Positions 22,554-33,800 of a DNA stretch of 64,000 nt are shown here, piece after piece. The translations under genes and the position numbers were made by a program. The DNA is from Solen grandis. Its lineage: Eukaryota > Mollusca > Bivalvia > Adapedonta > Solenidae. The stretch's first letter is position 1. Each line of letters starts with the position of its first letter. The DNA lies in contig CM037784.1 of NCBI GenBank assembly GCA_021229015.1, positions 67,859,013 through 67,923,012 on the forward strand, given 5' to 3'. The notes beneath the pieces were generated by a model. It searched no databases, had not been told where the DNA came from, and saw only the letters and a list, made by a program, of their open reading frames with translations.

Positions 22554-23012
22554 CTATGTTTCATTAACAGATAAAATGGTATTACGTAAAGTAAAAGCAT
22601 GTTTAATAAATTTACTTAAATTTAGCAAAATTGTTTTATTCTTAGATTTCATAATATTAATAAATTTATAAACACTAGGTTTAACATAGTATTGTCTTTT
22701 CAAATATAACTTACGTAAATCATTATAAGCATTACAAACACATACAAAATGAAATTCGTCTTCAATATCTCCATTTCTACAAATATTACAATACCTTTGG
22801 CAATATTCAACTCTATTTGCACCGTACCTACCAGCTTCAACTTGTAAATTATGTGACGAAAGTCTTAACTTTGAAAGAAATATTCGATAAATTCTTGGTA
22901 AAGTATCCAAATAAAATTCATAATCAAAACATGTTTTAATAGATTTATATGGGCGAAAGGATTCGCCATTAAATATAGTTGTAAACCAAGCCTGTTTAAA
23001 TTGGTCAATCAA
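22554..23012 (-). pseudogene. LINE ORF2 C-terminal fragment with Cys/His motif
   Basis: This 152-residue frame carries CNICRNGDIEDEFHFVCVC followed by NAYNDLRKLYLKRQ, the C..C...H....C motif at the end of many LINE ORF2 proteins. It overlaps the fragment at 23005-23280 by a few bases in another frame, showing a frameshift at about 23010. It ends at TAA near 22554, which is probably the true stop of the element. Confidence 0.7.
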
Positions 23013-23280
23013 TCAATCTTTCTTTAAATAATAAATGAAATGATTTACGATCGATACTATTTGGATTAAGCCAAACATGAGAGAACCCATTTTTGTCCAA
23101 TAAATCTTTAACCTGAAAGGCCCAATTCCTCTTGCCTCTATTACAGTCATTTAATAAAGAATTATACATTTTATGAATTATTATATTATTACTATCTAAG
23201 GTATTCAGCCAATATTTTATTATTCTAACATGTCTATTAATAAATAAAGGAAATCTACCTAGTTCACCATAAATCGACAA
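23005..23280 (-). pseudogene. LINE ORF2 post-RT fragment
   Basis: Frame begins near SIYGELGRFPLFINRHVR and continues RIIKYWLNTLDSN. These phrases are typical of the region between RT and the C-terminal Cys/His motif in this type of LINE. The stretch 23281-23432 joins it to the RT in other frames (a CEISGF-like and FCKWLL-like reading), so at least one indel separates it from the RT fragment. Confidence 0.65.
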
Positions 23281-23432
23281 AGTACATGTAGATTGTTTGA
23301 CACATAATAACCATTTACAAAATTTAAGTGAATTCTTTCTAATGTTTTACCTTTACCAAATCCAGATATTTCACACCCATAACTTAGGACAGAGCCAAAA
23401 ATGCGTCAAATAATTGACAAACAGTACTAGGT

Positions 23433-24413
23433 TTAATCAATTTTGAACAAACTTCCGGTATAATTAAAAATAGTACCAAGATAATTAAAATTATTTACTG
23501 TTTCAATCGGTGTATTATCATAAGTCCATTTTTCATTTGCTTTAACGGGCCCTCTTTTTCTAAAAACAACTATTTTACTTTTATCTGGGTTTACTTCTAA
23601 ACCCCATGAGCTACAATATTCTTTTAACATATTTAAACTATTTTGTAAATCGGCTGGTGACTTATTAACAATAACCATATCATCAGCAAATAATAATAAA
23701 ATAAATGTAATATCATCAATAGACAATCCTGAATTAATGTTTTCCATTAAAAATAACTCCAAGTCTTCTAAAAATAGAGAAAAAAATAAAGGGGAGATAA
23801 CCTCGCCTTGCTTTAAGCCAATAGAGCATTCAAAATATTCAGAATAAGACTTGCACCCACGGACACATGATTTGACTTGAGAATACATATCACGAACTAT
23901 CCTAAGGGTTTTTCCTCTTATACCTAAGTTATACAATTTATACCATAAACCATTTCTATAAACGCTATCAAATGCTTTTTTAAAATCAATGAAAGCACAC
24001 ATAAGACGACCATTTTCATTAAGAATTTTACTGATAATTGCATTTAAAACAAACATAGCATCAACAGTAGAACGCCCTTTTCTAAACCCAAATTGTGCAT
24101 CACTAATAACATGATTACTTTCTGCCCAATACGTAATGCGTTTATTTAATACACCTGTAAAAATCTTAGAAAAACAACTCACAAGTGTAATTCCTCTGTA
24201 ATTATTTACATTGTTGGGATCATTTTTCTTATGTAACGGGACTATTATACCACTCATCCATTCCTCGGGAAAGAAGCCTGAATTTAGAATACCGTTAAAA
24301 ATATCTACTAAATGAAGCCCTAATATATCAAAAGATTCAATAAAATATTCATTTAATAGGTTATCCCCAGCAACAGATTTATTTCTTTTAAGTTTCTGTA
24401 TGATATATTCCAC
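23433..24413 (-). pseudogene. LINE reverse transcriptase domain
   Basis: This frame of 326 codons holds the whole reverse-transcriptase palm: NNYRGITLVSCFSKIF, FGFRKGRSTVDA, AFIDFKKAFD (motif A), GLKQGEVISPLFF (motif B), LLFADDMVIV (motif C with catalytic DD), GLEVNPDKSKIVVF and FNYLGTIF. It would copy element RNA at a nicked target. The frame extends upstream as a frame-shifted piece (24437-24594, with NNITTEEFLNFFSSLNANIS-type sequence) to the gap. The domain itself has no stop, so the copy is not very old, but the ORF as a whole is broken. I place it loosely with Jockey/I-group LINEs. Confidence 0.8.
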
Positions 24414-24594
24414 TTCACTTAAAGTAATAGGTGCATCTAATTTTCAAATATACAATCATTATCATTAAAATTATGACCGTTACAAAAATATTTAGCCTCC
24501 ACATTTCCAACATCAGATATATTTGCATTTAAAGATGAAAAAAAATTCAAAAAATTCCTCGGTCGTAATATTATTTGACTGACCTTTATTTTTT

Positions 24595-24694
24595 NNNNNN
24601 NNNNNNNNNNNNNNNNNNNNNNNNNNNNNNNNNNNNNNNNNNNNNNNNNNNNNNNNNNNNNNNNNNNNNNNNNNNNNNNNNNNNNNNNNNNNNN
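24595..24694. other. assembly gap (100 N)
   Basis: Exactly 100 N, probably a fixed-size placeholder. The LINE stops at its left edge and is not recognised at its right edge, so the true gap length and the missing LINE 5' end are unknown. Confidence 0.99.
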
Positions 24695-25163
24695 AATGAA
24701 AAAAAAAATGAAATAAAAACGACGTTTTTCAAACACAAAGTTGTTTTTACAAACCCGAAAGTAAAATATGACAAATATGTAGAGCCAGCAATGCTGTGCT
24801 TCAGTAAATATTCGAATTTAAATCATCGTTACGATTTCGCCATACTGTAATAACGTCTAGTGTTACCAAAATATAATTTATTTTTAAATCAAGAATCAAG
24901 CATTATCGTAAGTATTCATATTTTTCAAAATTCGAAAATACGTTCTACATGTATTGCTTAGCAACGCAATAAGTCGAGGAAGATTCGGATGTAAATTATT
25001 GATATTAATATTACGTTTCCAAAATCATTCCGGTAATTAATTTTCAAATATTATATTTCATAGATTTAATGTTTATAAAGCTTAAGAATCGTCTTGCAAT
25101 TTGTATACATGACAGAGAAAAACAGCTTTACAGAAATTCTCCCGCGAAGCGCACATTAAATGT

Positions 25164-25187
25164 GTAGAAATACTTCGGTATTTCTAC
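25164..25187. other. perfect hairpin with UUCG tetraloop
   Basis: GTAGAAATAC, TTCG, GTATTTCTAC: a 10-bp perfect stem closed by C-G around TTCG, which as RNA would be the very stable cUUCGg loop. It ends five bases before the ATG of the BED-finger remnant at 25193. Confidence 0.8.
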
Positions 25188-25192
25188 CCAAG

Positions 25193-25312
25193 ATGAAAAA
25201 GGCTATTTGTAAAACCTGCAATTGGAATGTTGCATATACTGGCGGTACAACTAACCCGTCAAATCACCTAAAAAATGATATAATGTCAAAAAATATAGGA
25301 AGACTTTCGTAA
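25193..25312 (+). pseudogene. hAT transposase N-terminal BED-finger remnant
   Basis: A 39-codon frame begins MKKAICKTCNWNVAYTGG and continues TTNPSNHLKNDI. The pattern C-x2-C ... H with a TGGTTN..NHLK context is that of BED zinc fingers at the N-terminus of hAT transposases; the second His expected after HLK is lost. The remaining transposase is not seen nearby. It lies downstream of the last detected exon of the IgGFc gene, on the opposite strand. Confidence 0.5.
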
Positions 25313-25559
25313 ACGTTACCAAAATTGAAAGTAAGCAAATTTTGTGTATATAATATAAACATGTTCTTATCAAAGCAGACAAATGATACTGGATCTTATC
25401 ATTTGGCATTTGAATTCCATGTTTTTTACTGCGGAGCTTAAAGAGTTGCTCAGTCTAACCTGACCATATTCAATACAGGTCTCACTTTTGTTATTATCAA
25501 TAAAACTGTTTAAATTTCTAAATATGTTAGTTCTGTTTGTCAAAGGATTCTTTAAGGTT

Positions 25560-25637
25560 AAAACCAGTGATTCGTGATCCGATCGTCAATCGTGGATCGG
25601 ATCGGATCGTCACTTGCCCAACAATCCACCGCCCTAA
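25560..25637. mobile_element. hAT-like terminus
   Basis: Reverse complement TAGGGCGGTGGATTGTTGGG, followed by repeated GATCC/GATCG palindromic motifs, resembles hAT ends (TAGGG.TGGGCG with GATC-rich subterminal repeats). No matching left end was found, so the element is partial. Confidence 0.35.
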
Positions 25638-25718
25638 TGGATGTTTGGTTGAATAAAACGGCAACCTCAAGAAAGACAGATTTTATCACGTGTTTGAAAT
25701 AAAACGGAAGTGACGTAC

Positions 25719-25813
25719 TCGGACAGTTAACTCCAGTGTTGCACGTCTCGGTCTTTGTGGCGGACCCTGCGCAGTCAGCACCGTTATGCTGGGGACTCGG
25801 GTTGTTGCAAGAT
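25719..25813 (-). CDS. IgGFc/TSP1 gene, exon 14 (second TSP1 repeat, C-terminal half)
   Basis: Codes the end of the second TSP1 repeat ([20 protein letters not shown], ending CNTGVNCP), whose cysteine spacing fits the family. The acceptor is CCAG|ATC and the donor A|GTACGT. The intron directly upstream ends in a TGAC/TGAT microsatellite only 15 bases from the AG, in place of a pyrimidine tract. Phase in 2, phase out 1. Confidence 0.85.
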
Positions 25814-25883
25814 CTGGCAATCACATCACAGTCAGTCAGTCAGTCAGTCAGTCAGTCAGTCAGTCAGTCAGTCAGTCAGTCAG

Positions 25884-25918
<35 letters not shown>

Positions 25919-27727
25919 CCACTTCTATCATAAGTAAAACAACTAATGGTATCATAGAAAAACAACAACAACAACACCCCCCCCCCCAAAAAAAACACAA
26001 GAAAAACAACAACAACAAAAACATGAGTTTGTCATCCACTTGGCCGTATCGTACAACAAGGGTGGATACTGCAGGCAATGGTGTTCTTAATTGATTACTT
26101 TACACTGGAGTGTCCAATACGTTTACATATTTGGACAAGTGTCCAGATTACAAAATTCAACTGGACGATCTGTAAGGCGACTCAATATGGTTTAATAATC
26201 TGTTAGGCTCGTCAAATATAGTTTTGTAATCTGGACGCGCGTCCAAGTTTTTATCCGTATTGGCCTAAATATGTAAAACGACCTTTTTTTTTAATATCAA
26301 ATATTTAATAAAAAAGTATACACTTGATGATGCAACTATAACAACTTATTTCGATTTTTTTTTAGAAAATAGCGCATATTTTTTTTAATGAAATGCTAAA
26401 ACGCATTGACGTCATTGAGTGACATCGTTCTTCAGCAATAATGGCTCTTATCCATGACTTTCATGTTGTGTGAAATGTTATCCAATAACACAATATATTT
26501 GGACAGTGCACTGTCCAATAGCGAACTATGTTGGACAGTCACGTTGTACAAATAAAGTCCGTTGATTGGCTGAGAAAATTAGATGAGAGTATTATCACGT
26601 ATTTGATTTGTGATGTACACAATATTGTATTTAGAACGAATTTGTGACACGCAGTTAACAGACTCATTAAAATATAGTGTTATTATTATGTCAATGTATA
26701 AAAGCTTGTTAAAATAAACAGCCTTTTCTTCATTTAATACTGATTTATTTTCGAGACAAATTTGCCGTGCTGACATTACAGCTTAGTCGATCGGAAATTC
26801 TTAAGAAAGGATATTTTTCAATATATTTATGGCATAGTAATATCGATATTTGAAAAAAGAAGATATCGACATATATCGATATCTAGGAACTTCAAACTGA
26901 CATGTATCGACATACTGGCGATATCGCGTACTGCTATCACTCAGATCTAGAAGCCATTGTATGAAATTGGAAGTTTTACTTTTAATGGAAAGTTAAACGG
27001 ATAATAAATGAAACAGACATTTAAATCTGGTATCAAACTGACCTCGTTCTTGTCGTTGAACCGGAAGCGCACGTGACAGAGCACGCGGTCGCTGATCCCC
27101 AGCTTCCCCAGTTTCCGTCAACTGAAATAAACATTCAATGTTGGTTCCACGTTATGGGATAACTAAGTCGAAAAACGAAACCAAATCGAAAGAGAGTACA
27201 GTGAAAGACAATTGTTATATCCTGAAAAACGTAAATAGATAGACTGAAAGGTTACTAGTTCACACATAACAAAAATTAACGAAATATACAAACCAATGAA
27301 TAAAAAGGTGGAAAAAAGAAGAATAAAGACGGACAACTTAACAGCTTACTGGGACAGGGTGTGGTAACTGTACAAGAGATGGTCTGCACGTCACTTCCTG
27401 CGCAGGGGTTGCCGTTATATTTGGGGGCCGGGTCGTTACATGTTCTGTATCCGGTCTTCGTGCCGCCCGATGCTCCGGAGTTGCACGAGACAGAGCACGT
27501 GGTCCAGGATGCCCAGGACCCCCAGTTTCCGTTTACTGTAGAGAGACCACGTGACCTTAATACTCATTTACGTGTTGACCTATTATATGTTATCAATAAG
27601 AATTGACATTCTTTTTGTTGTTAATAATGCACAAATATTCTAGTGGAGACCATGCTAGGATTGTTCTGAATTTAACTTTAAATATCTCTGCAAAAGATAA
27701 AGTTTTCTACCGACGATCGATCGATCG

Positions 27728-27809
<82 letters not shown>

Positions 27810-30800
27810 TGAATTAACTGATCGGTGAAAATAAAAAGAAAGAAATTTTATCATTTGAATGATCACAGGATAAACATAATTTTACGCGAAATTAACATGT
27901 GAAGAATTATAACTTATAACAATAAAGTGAAAGAGCATAACGTATTATCTCAATTAATTGTACTCACTAGGGTTGGGCTGGGCGCAGTCCTCCTCAGCAA
28001 CGCCATCGCCGTCATCGTCTGCAAATAGTCAAAATTGATTGTACTTGTTGTTCTCCTGGAGTTTATCTGGTACTCTATCCATCGTAAAATTGTGATTATG
28101 GTCCATCTAGTGATCTTAGGAATGTTATAGCAAATGCAAGCCTTTACAGACTTAGATCAAAAGAGCCTATAACTCAAAGTCAGTGGATGCTTGCATCTGC
28201 ACTGGAGTCTTTATAAGTATTTGATGGATAATGATGATAATTACAAAATGGGTAGATTACCTTAATGTCAACGCATGCACAGTTTTTCAGACTTTATGAC
28301 AGCTAGTTAATTACAGACTGGCAGAGGACCCCAGAGGCACAGGGGCAAGCAGACGAGCTTGATGTATCTGATAGACCAGGCTTGGACCAGAAACCATGGC
28401 TCTAAGGGGAAAACAGTCCCTACAGCATAATGTATCTCATAAGAAAAGAAACACTTTTTTTTTTTTATTCTTGTAAATATTATGCCTTATGCCAGTTCAT
28501 TAAGTGAATTTCAATAGCAAAAAACAAACAAATAAACAAACAAAACAAAACAAAAAAAGTATGTCTTATATTTTATGATACAGGCTAAATATATATATTA
28601 AATGAGTGCGCATGGCAACCAAATGATCATGGAAATTTTGTAGCTAATGCAATCCTTTAAGACTTCCGAAAAAGTGAGTCTATAACTCCAAAATGTGTGA
28701 TTCCATCTGCTCTGAAGTCTTTTTAAGCATTTGAAGGACCATGATTATAATTGATAGATGGATTTCCTTAAGAAAACAACATAAAATAAAACAAAAAAAA
28801 AACAAAAAACAAAAAAACATGAAGTGTAAATATCGATTCTCACCAGCTCCCTTGTTTTCCACTGTACACATCTCCTCGTCAATTAGGCCATCGCAATCAT
28901 TGTCCACGCCGTCTCCGACTACAGTTGGGGTGGGTATGCAAACCTGTGTAATGTTTAGATTCAATATAAATCAATACTGTATTAAGTGGTCATTCAAGAG
29001 AAAGAGATCGCTTAACAGCGGGGGTCGCTATATGCAGGTTAAACATATAACAAAATGCTAGATTATCTTAAAACTGACCGCTAAATGAAGGTTAAACATA
29101 TAACAAAATGCTAGATTATCTTAAAACTGACCGCTAAATGAAGGTTAAACATATAACAAAATGCTAGATTATCTTAAAACTGACCGCTAAATGAAGGTTA
29201 AACATATAACAAAATGCTAGATTATCTTAAAACTGACCGCTAAATGAAGGTTAAACATATAACAAAATGCTAGATTATCTTAAAACTGACCGCTAAATGA
29301 AGGTTAAACATATAACAAAATGCTAGATTATCTTAAAACTGACCGCTAAATGCAGGTTAAACATATAACAAAATGCTAGATTATCTTAAAACTGACCGCT
29401 AAATGAAGGTTGAACATATAACAAAATGCTAGATTATCTTAAACCTGACCGCTAAATGAAGGTTAAACATATAACAAAATGCTAGATTATCTTAAAACTG
29501 ACCGCTAAATGCAGGTTGACCGCTTAATGCAGGTGGTCGTTAATACAGGTTCAACTGCATTTGAAATTCATTTCGTGGATAAAGTTATTTCAACGGACAG
29601 TGTCATCATGTGGCGATTTCTTTCGAACCAGTCACAATCTGTGATCATTGCTTACAAAAACTTCCATGTAACAGTTGAGTTAAACTTGATGACAATTATT
29701 TAGAATATGATACAGCATCCATCTGCCATCGATCAAGAATAAGAGAAATTAATGAATTAATTAAATACAATCTTAACATTAATATTTTAATTAAATAAAT
29801 CAATTACTTCTTTAATAAATTACTGAATGATTAATTTAAAAAAAATACTTACGGAGTTGACCGGAGCCAGACGTAGGCCTGTAGGCATGCCGTAGGTTTC
29901 GTATGTTGCCGTTCCGTACATAAATCCGCCGAAGACGGAAATTGGCGAGTCGTGCCGGATAGTGTGTGTACCAGGTGAAAGCTTTAATATAGAACAAATA
30001 TTGGTGTAATACTATTAGCCAAAATATATCTTGTCCTTCACAGTTCGCTTTGTACTTAAGGGCCTTTGAATGCACGTTTTGGGTGAGTGTGTTTTTACAA
30101 CGAAAGCATTTACTATACGATTATTTTCATACACGTTTCAACATTTTTTTAATATTTTCAGTTGTTAAGTTTATGTTTTATGAAGAAATATATAATATAC
30201 ATTTGAAGGAATCCTCCGTACTTTGTTTTCGTTTAAAAAGAAACATATAATACAGGCGTCCTTGAAGTTCCTAAGTATAATTTAACAGATGTATCAAATC
30301 ACACAAAACTCTTTGAAAACAAAATGCATACACTTATTGATGCAATATGTTCATATATAACATACAATATTAAACAACACCTGAAATCATGTGCCAACAG
30401 CTCAATTCAAACATTTTGTTCATTCCACAATACTTGGTTATACTGGGGCCAAGACTCAAAAAAATAAGTTGGTGGTTAAGCCAAAGATGCTTTGGTAAAA
30501 CCAGCTAAAATAAACTTGGCAAGTTATTCCTTTTGTAGTCATCCATCCATCATTGAATTAAAATCAGAGTCCCTTATGTGCTTAAAATACTTCAATGCAG
30601 CTGCAAGATTATATTGACTTAGAGTTATAAGCTCTTTGTCTTTATGACTCAAAAGGCTTGCATTTACAATAAAATTACCACGATCAGACTGACCATGGTC
30701 ACAATTTAATGATATATGGATTACCATAAAAAGATTAAAAAATGTATCTTACCACCACGTAACCGCTGACGTATTCAGTGTTCGGAACTTTCGTGTAAAC

Positions 30801-33800
30801 TGTGTTCGAAGGTAAAGTATTTCCGTCCGCTTTGAGACCAGACTTTTCTGATTCCTTCACGATGAACATGAAGAAGTTTTTGTACTCTCCATAGGAATAT
30901 TTGGGGGTGGAAAAAGTGTAGTCTGCGGCATACTGCTCTATTGGGGGAATGGTTATCAGCGCTGGGTCAGCCGGCTCGCTGAAATAAACAGTATCAAGAT
31001 TGTTAACGTAAAATTGTGATCATGGTAACTCAAGTGATCTTTATAAAATAAGACCAAACGAGCATGTAACTCAAAGTCAGTGGATGCTTGCATCTGCACT
31101 GAAGTCTTTTTCAAGCATTTGAAGGACCATGGTTATAATTTATGATAGATGGTTTACCTTAAGGTCTAGTTGCTTGGGTTTAACGTCCCATAAAAAGAAA
31201 ATAGAAAAAAAACCCCCAAAAAACCTTGTTCTTGCATCCGCATATAATTAGAGTAAGACCCATTATTGGATAGCATTCACTAAATATGCTTTGCTCCTTT
31301 TCTTTGTACTTACGATTATTAATATTTTTTTCTTAATTTATCTGTGGCGGAGACAGCATGGATCATTTCACCAGCTTCGCGATATTGTGCTTAGATCATA
31401 GATCATGTGTGGCGAACCCATGGCGTATTGGTGTTCTTTATCAAGTTTTGCACGAGCAGTAACTCCTCAAATGACCGACGATCTATCGATGGGATGTAAA
31501 ACTAAGTTAATAGTTACCTTGACCTGGTCTGGCTGATGACAATAAGGATCACCATTATGGATTTGTCCGACTCCACGTAGCATGCGGTCTTGGAGGGAGT
31601 AACGTAGCCGGCATATCGACCCTTGTTGACCGAGAACGATTTTCTGAAACAAGAAGAATGTACTGTTGATGGTTTGCCGTAAACAATTAAGCAACTGAAG
31701 AAACAAATACATGTATTAAGGTAACTACTTCGATGTCTGTGAGTGTGTGTTTGCGTATACATGTGTGTTTTTGTACGTTTGTATTGTGCGCGCGCGCACG
31801 ACATAGCTGATAACAGTGCAAGTTTTCTATTCTATAAAATCCGGCGAATACCTTAAACACAAATGAACTTTACAGTAATGGTTTCTCATTATGCAAAAGA
31901 AATTTATATAAGTGCATGAAATAGGAAATGTTATGTAGAATAGATAAACAACAATGGCAGTGATAATATCGTTTGTGATATACTGTAAAACCTTACAAAA
32001 AGACCACCTCATCATAAAGACCACCTCAATTAAAAGACCAACTCAATATAAAATCACCTCAATTTAGACCACTTTAATTTAAGGACCACCTCAGCATTGG
32101 GACCACCTCAATATAAAAAAACTTCAACATAAGACACCTCAATTTAAGGACCACCTCAATATAAGGACCACCTCAATTTAAGGGCCACCTCACATTGGGA
32201 CCATCTCAATATAAAAACACTTCAACATAAGACCACCTCAATATAAAGACCACTTCAATATAAGGACGACCTCACCATAAGACCAAATTTTCAGGATTCT
32301 GTTCCCCTTTATACTGCTTAACCTTTACTTGCTAATCAGACCATCTCATTATTACGACCTGCCGTATTATAGAGGGTTTACTGTTGTTTTAACCGTTGTA
32401 ACTTAACACGGGGTAATTTCGTTTCAAATTAAAAATGGAGCTAGGTAGTGATGCGCGACGACTTATAGCGTCGTGGTCTAGTAGTAACGTACATGACTGA
32501 GGACCATACGGTCCTGGGTTCGCATCCCGTTTGGGGTAAGGATTTTTCATGAAATTTCTAGGAACCTTAGAGAGGAATAAATATACGATGTAAGAAATTG
32601 GTTTCCATTTGACGTAAAATAACTGAGTTAACCTACGTGTATCCGTTTGCACATTTTATCGTGACGGCTGTACTGTCCTCACTGCCAATAAATCTCATGG
32701 AGTCACCGGTTGTTCGTTCCGGTGTGGACACAATGGCGAACTTTTTCCCCCAAGTGTTGACCGGCATCATCTGATCCACCAGCGTGTCACGTGACGTTCC
32801 CGGCGATACGCTTGTTCGTCTGTTTCCGGACATGACTACAATCTTCTTGTCTGCCTTGATGTAGGATCCCGTAAGGTCGCCGTATGTTTGTGCCTTAAAG
32901 TATACAACGTTAGTCCATACATGACGTCATAATTAGGTCAAAATGTAGATCTGTCCGTCACGTGAAAGTAAAAAAGTTGCAACTGTAAATTAAGTTTGAA
33001 CTATATTTCAAATGCTTATGAAAAATTGATGGCCTGCATTCCAATGCACAAAGCACTGGTCCGACCCAAGAAATAATATTTTTCCCCGTAATAGACATAG
33101 GCAGAAATCAGTCTTAACTAATACTTTTTCCTTCCTTTCTGACTCTTTCTTTTCTTTTCATAGTGAAACTCATGTGAACTCTAATTAATATTTACATAAT
33201 TTAGTAATAGCAGGAACATTTTAATATAAATACTATATATTTATTATTCTAAGAAATTAAGTGATAGTAATAAGTAATTAAAGGGCGCTGTGGACCAGTG
33301 GTAACATATCCGAATGCGGATTCGAAGGTTGTTGGTGCATCTCCCGTTGGGGGCAAGGAATTTTCATGAATGACAAAGTACTAATCCAACCCAAGAATCG
33401 TCGAGATGGATTAGCTTTATTTGTTATAACCTGTTTTCACCCGAAGCTCAAAATAAGTAATAAAGATATTTATCTAAATCTAGTATATCTTATAAATAAC
33501 TTACCTGGAAAGTATCGAATTTGTTCATGTAGAGCGAAATAGATTTGTTTTTGTAGTATCGTTTACCACTATAATAGACTTCGATAGAGGAATGTACACC
33601 AAGTGTTACACTGACGGTAGTCTTATCCTCGGCACCTAAAACGTAAAACAATATAGTCAAACCTGCCTTGAGCGGTCAGTCAAGGGAAGAATAGAAAGTG
33701 ACCGCTTAACAGAGATGACCGCTAAATGACGGTTACCAAGTGCTTGTTTGATAATATTTATTACTGACCGCTAAATGCAGGTTGACAGGTTATAATACAG

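Larger units (their letters stand above)
22118..24594 (-). mobile_element. non-LTR retrotransposon (LINE), broken, 5' end lost at the gap
   Basis: Minus-strand coding fragments from 24594 to 22554 give a reverse transcriptase and a C-terminal Cys/His region. A 3' UTR follows to about 22118, ending in a tandem-like tail (AATATTTGA units after AATAAAATATTT). The 5' part runs into the assembly gap and no endonuclease domain is visible on its far side. The reading frame is broken at about 24440, 23433-23280 and 23010. Confidence 0.8.

Noticed and set aside
26820..26950. ATCGATAT-rich stretch as a hAT terminus
   Set aside because: Motif style fits, but no paired end or duplication was found.
29057..29533. 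CRISPR-like array (regular 53-bp spacing)
   Set aside because: The whole unit repeats, with no unique spacers, and the genome is eukaryotic; it is a tandem expansion of a MITE segment.
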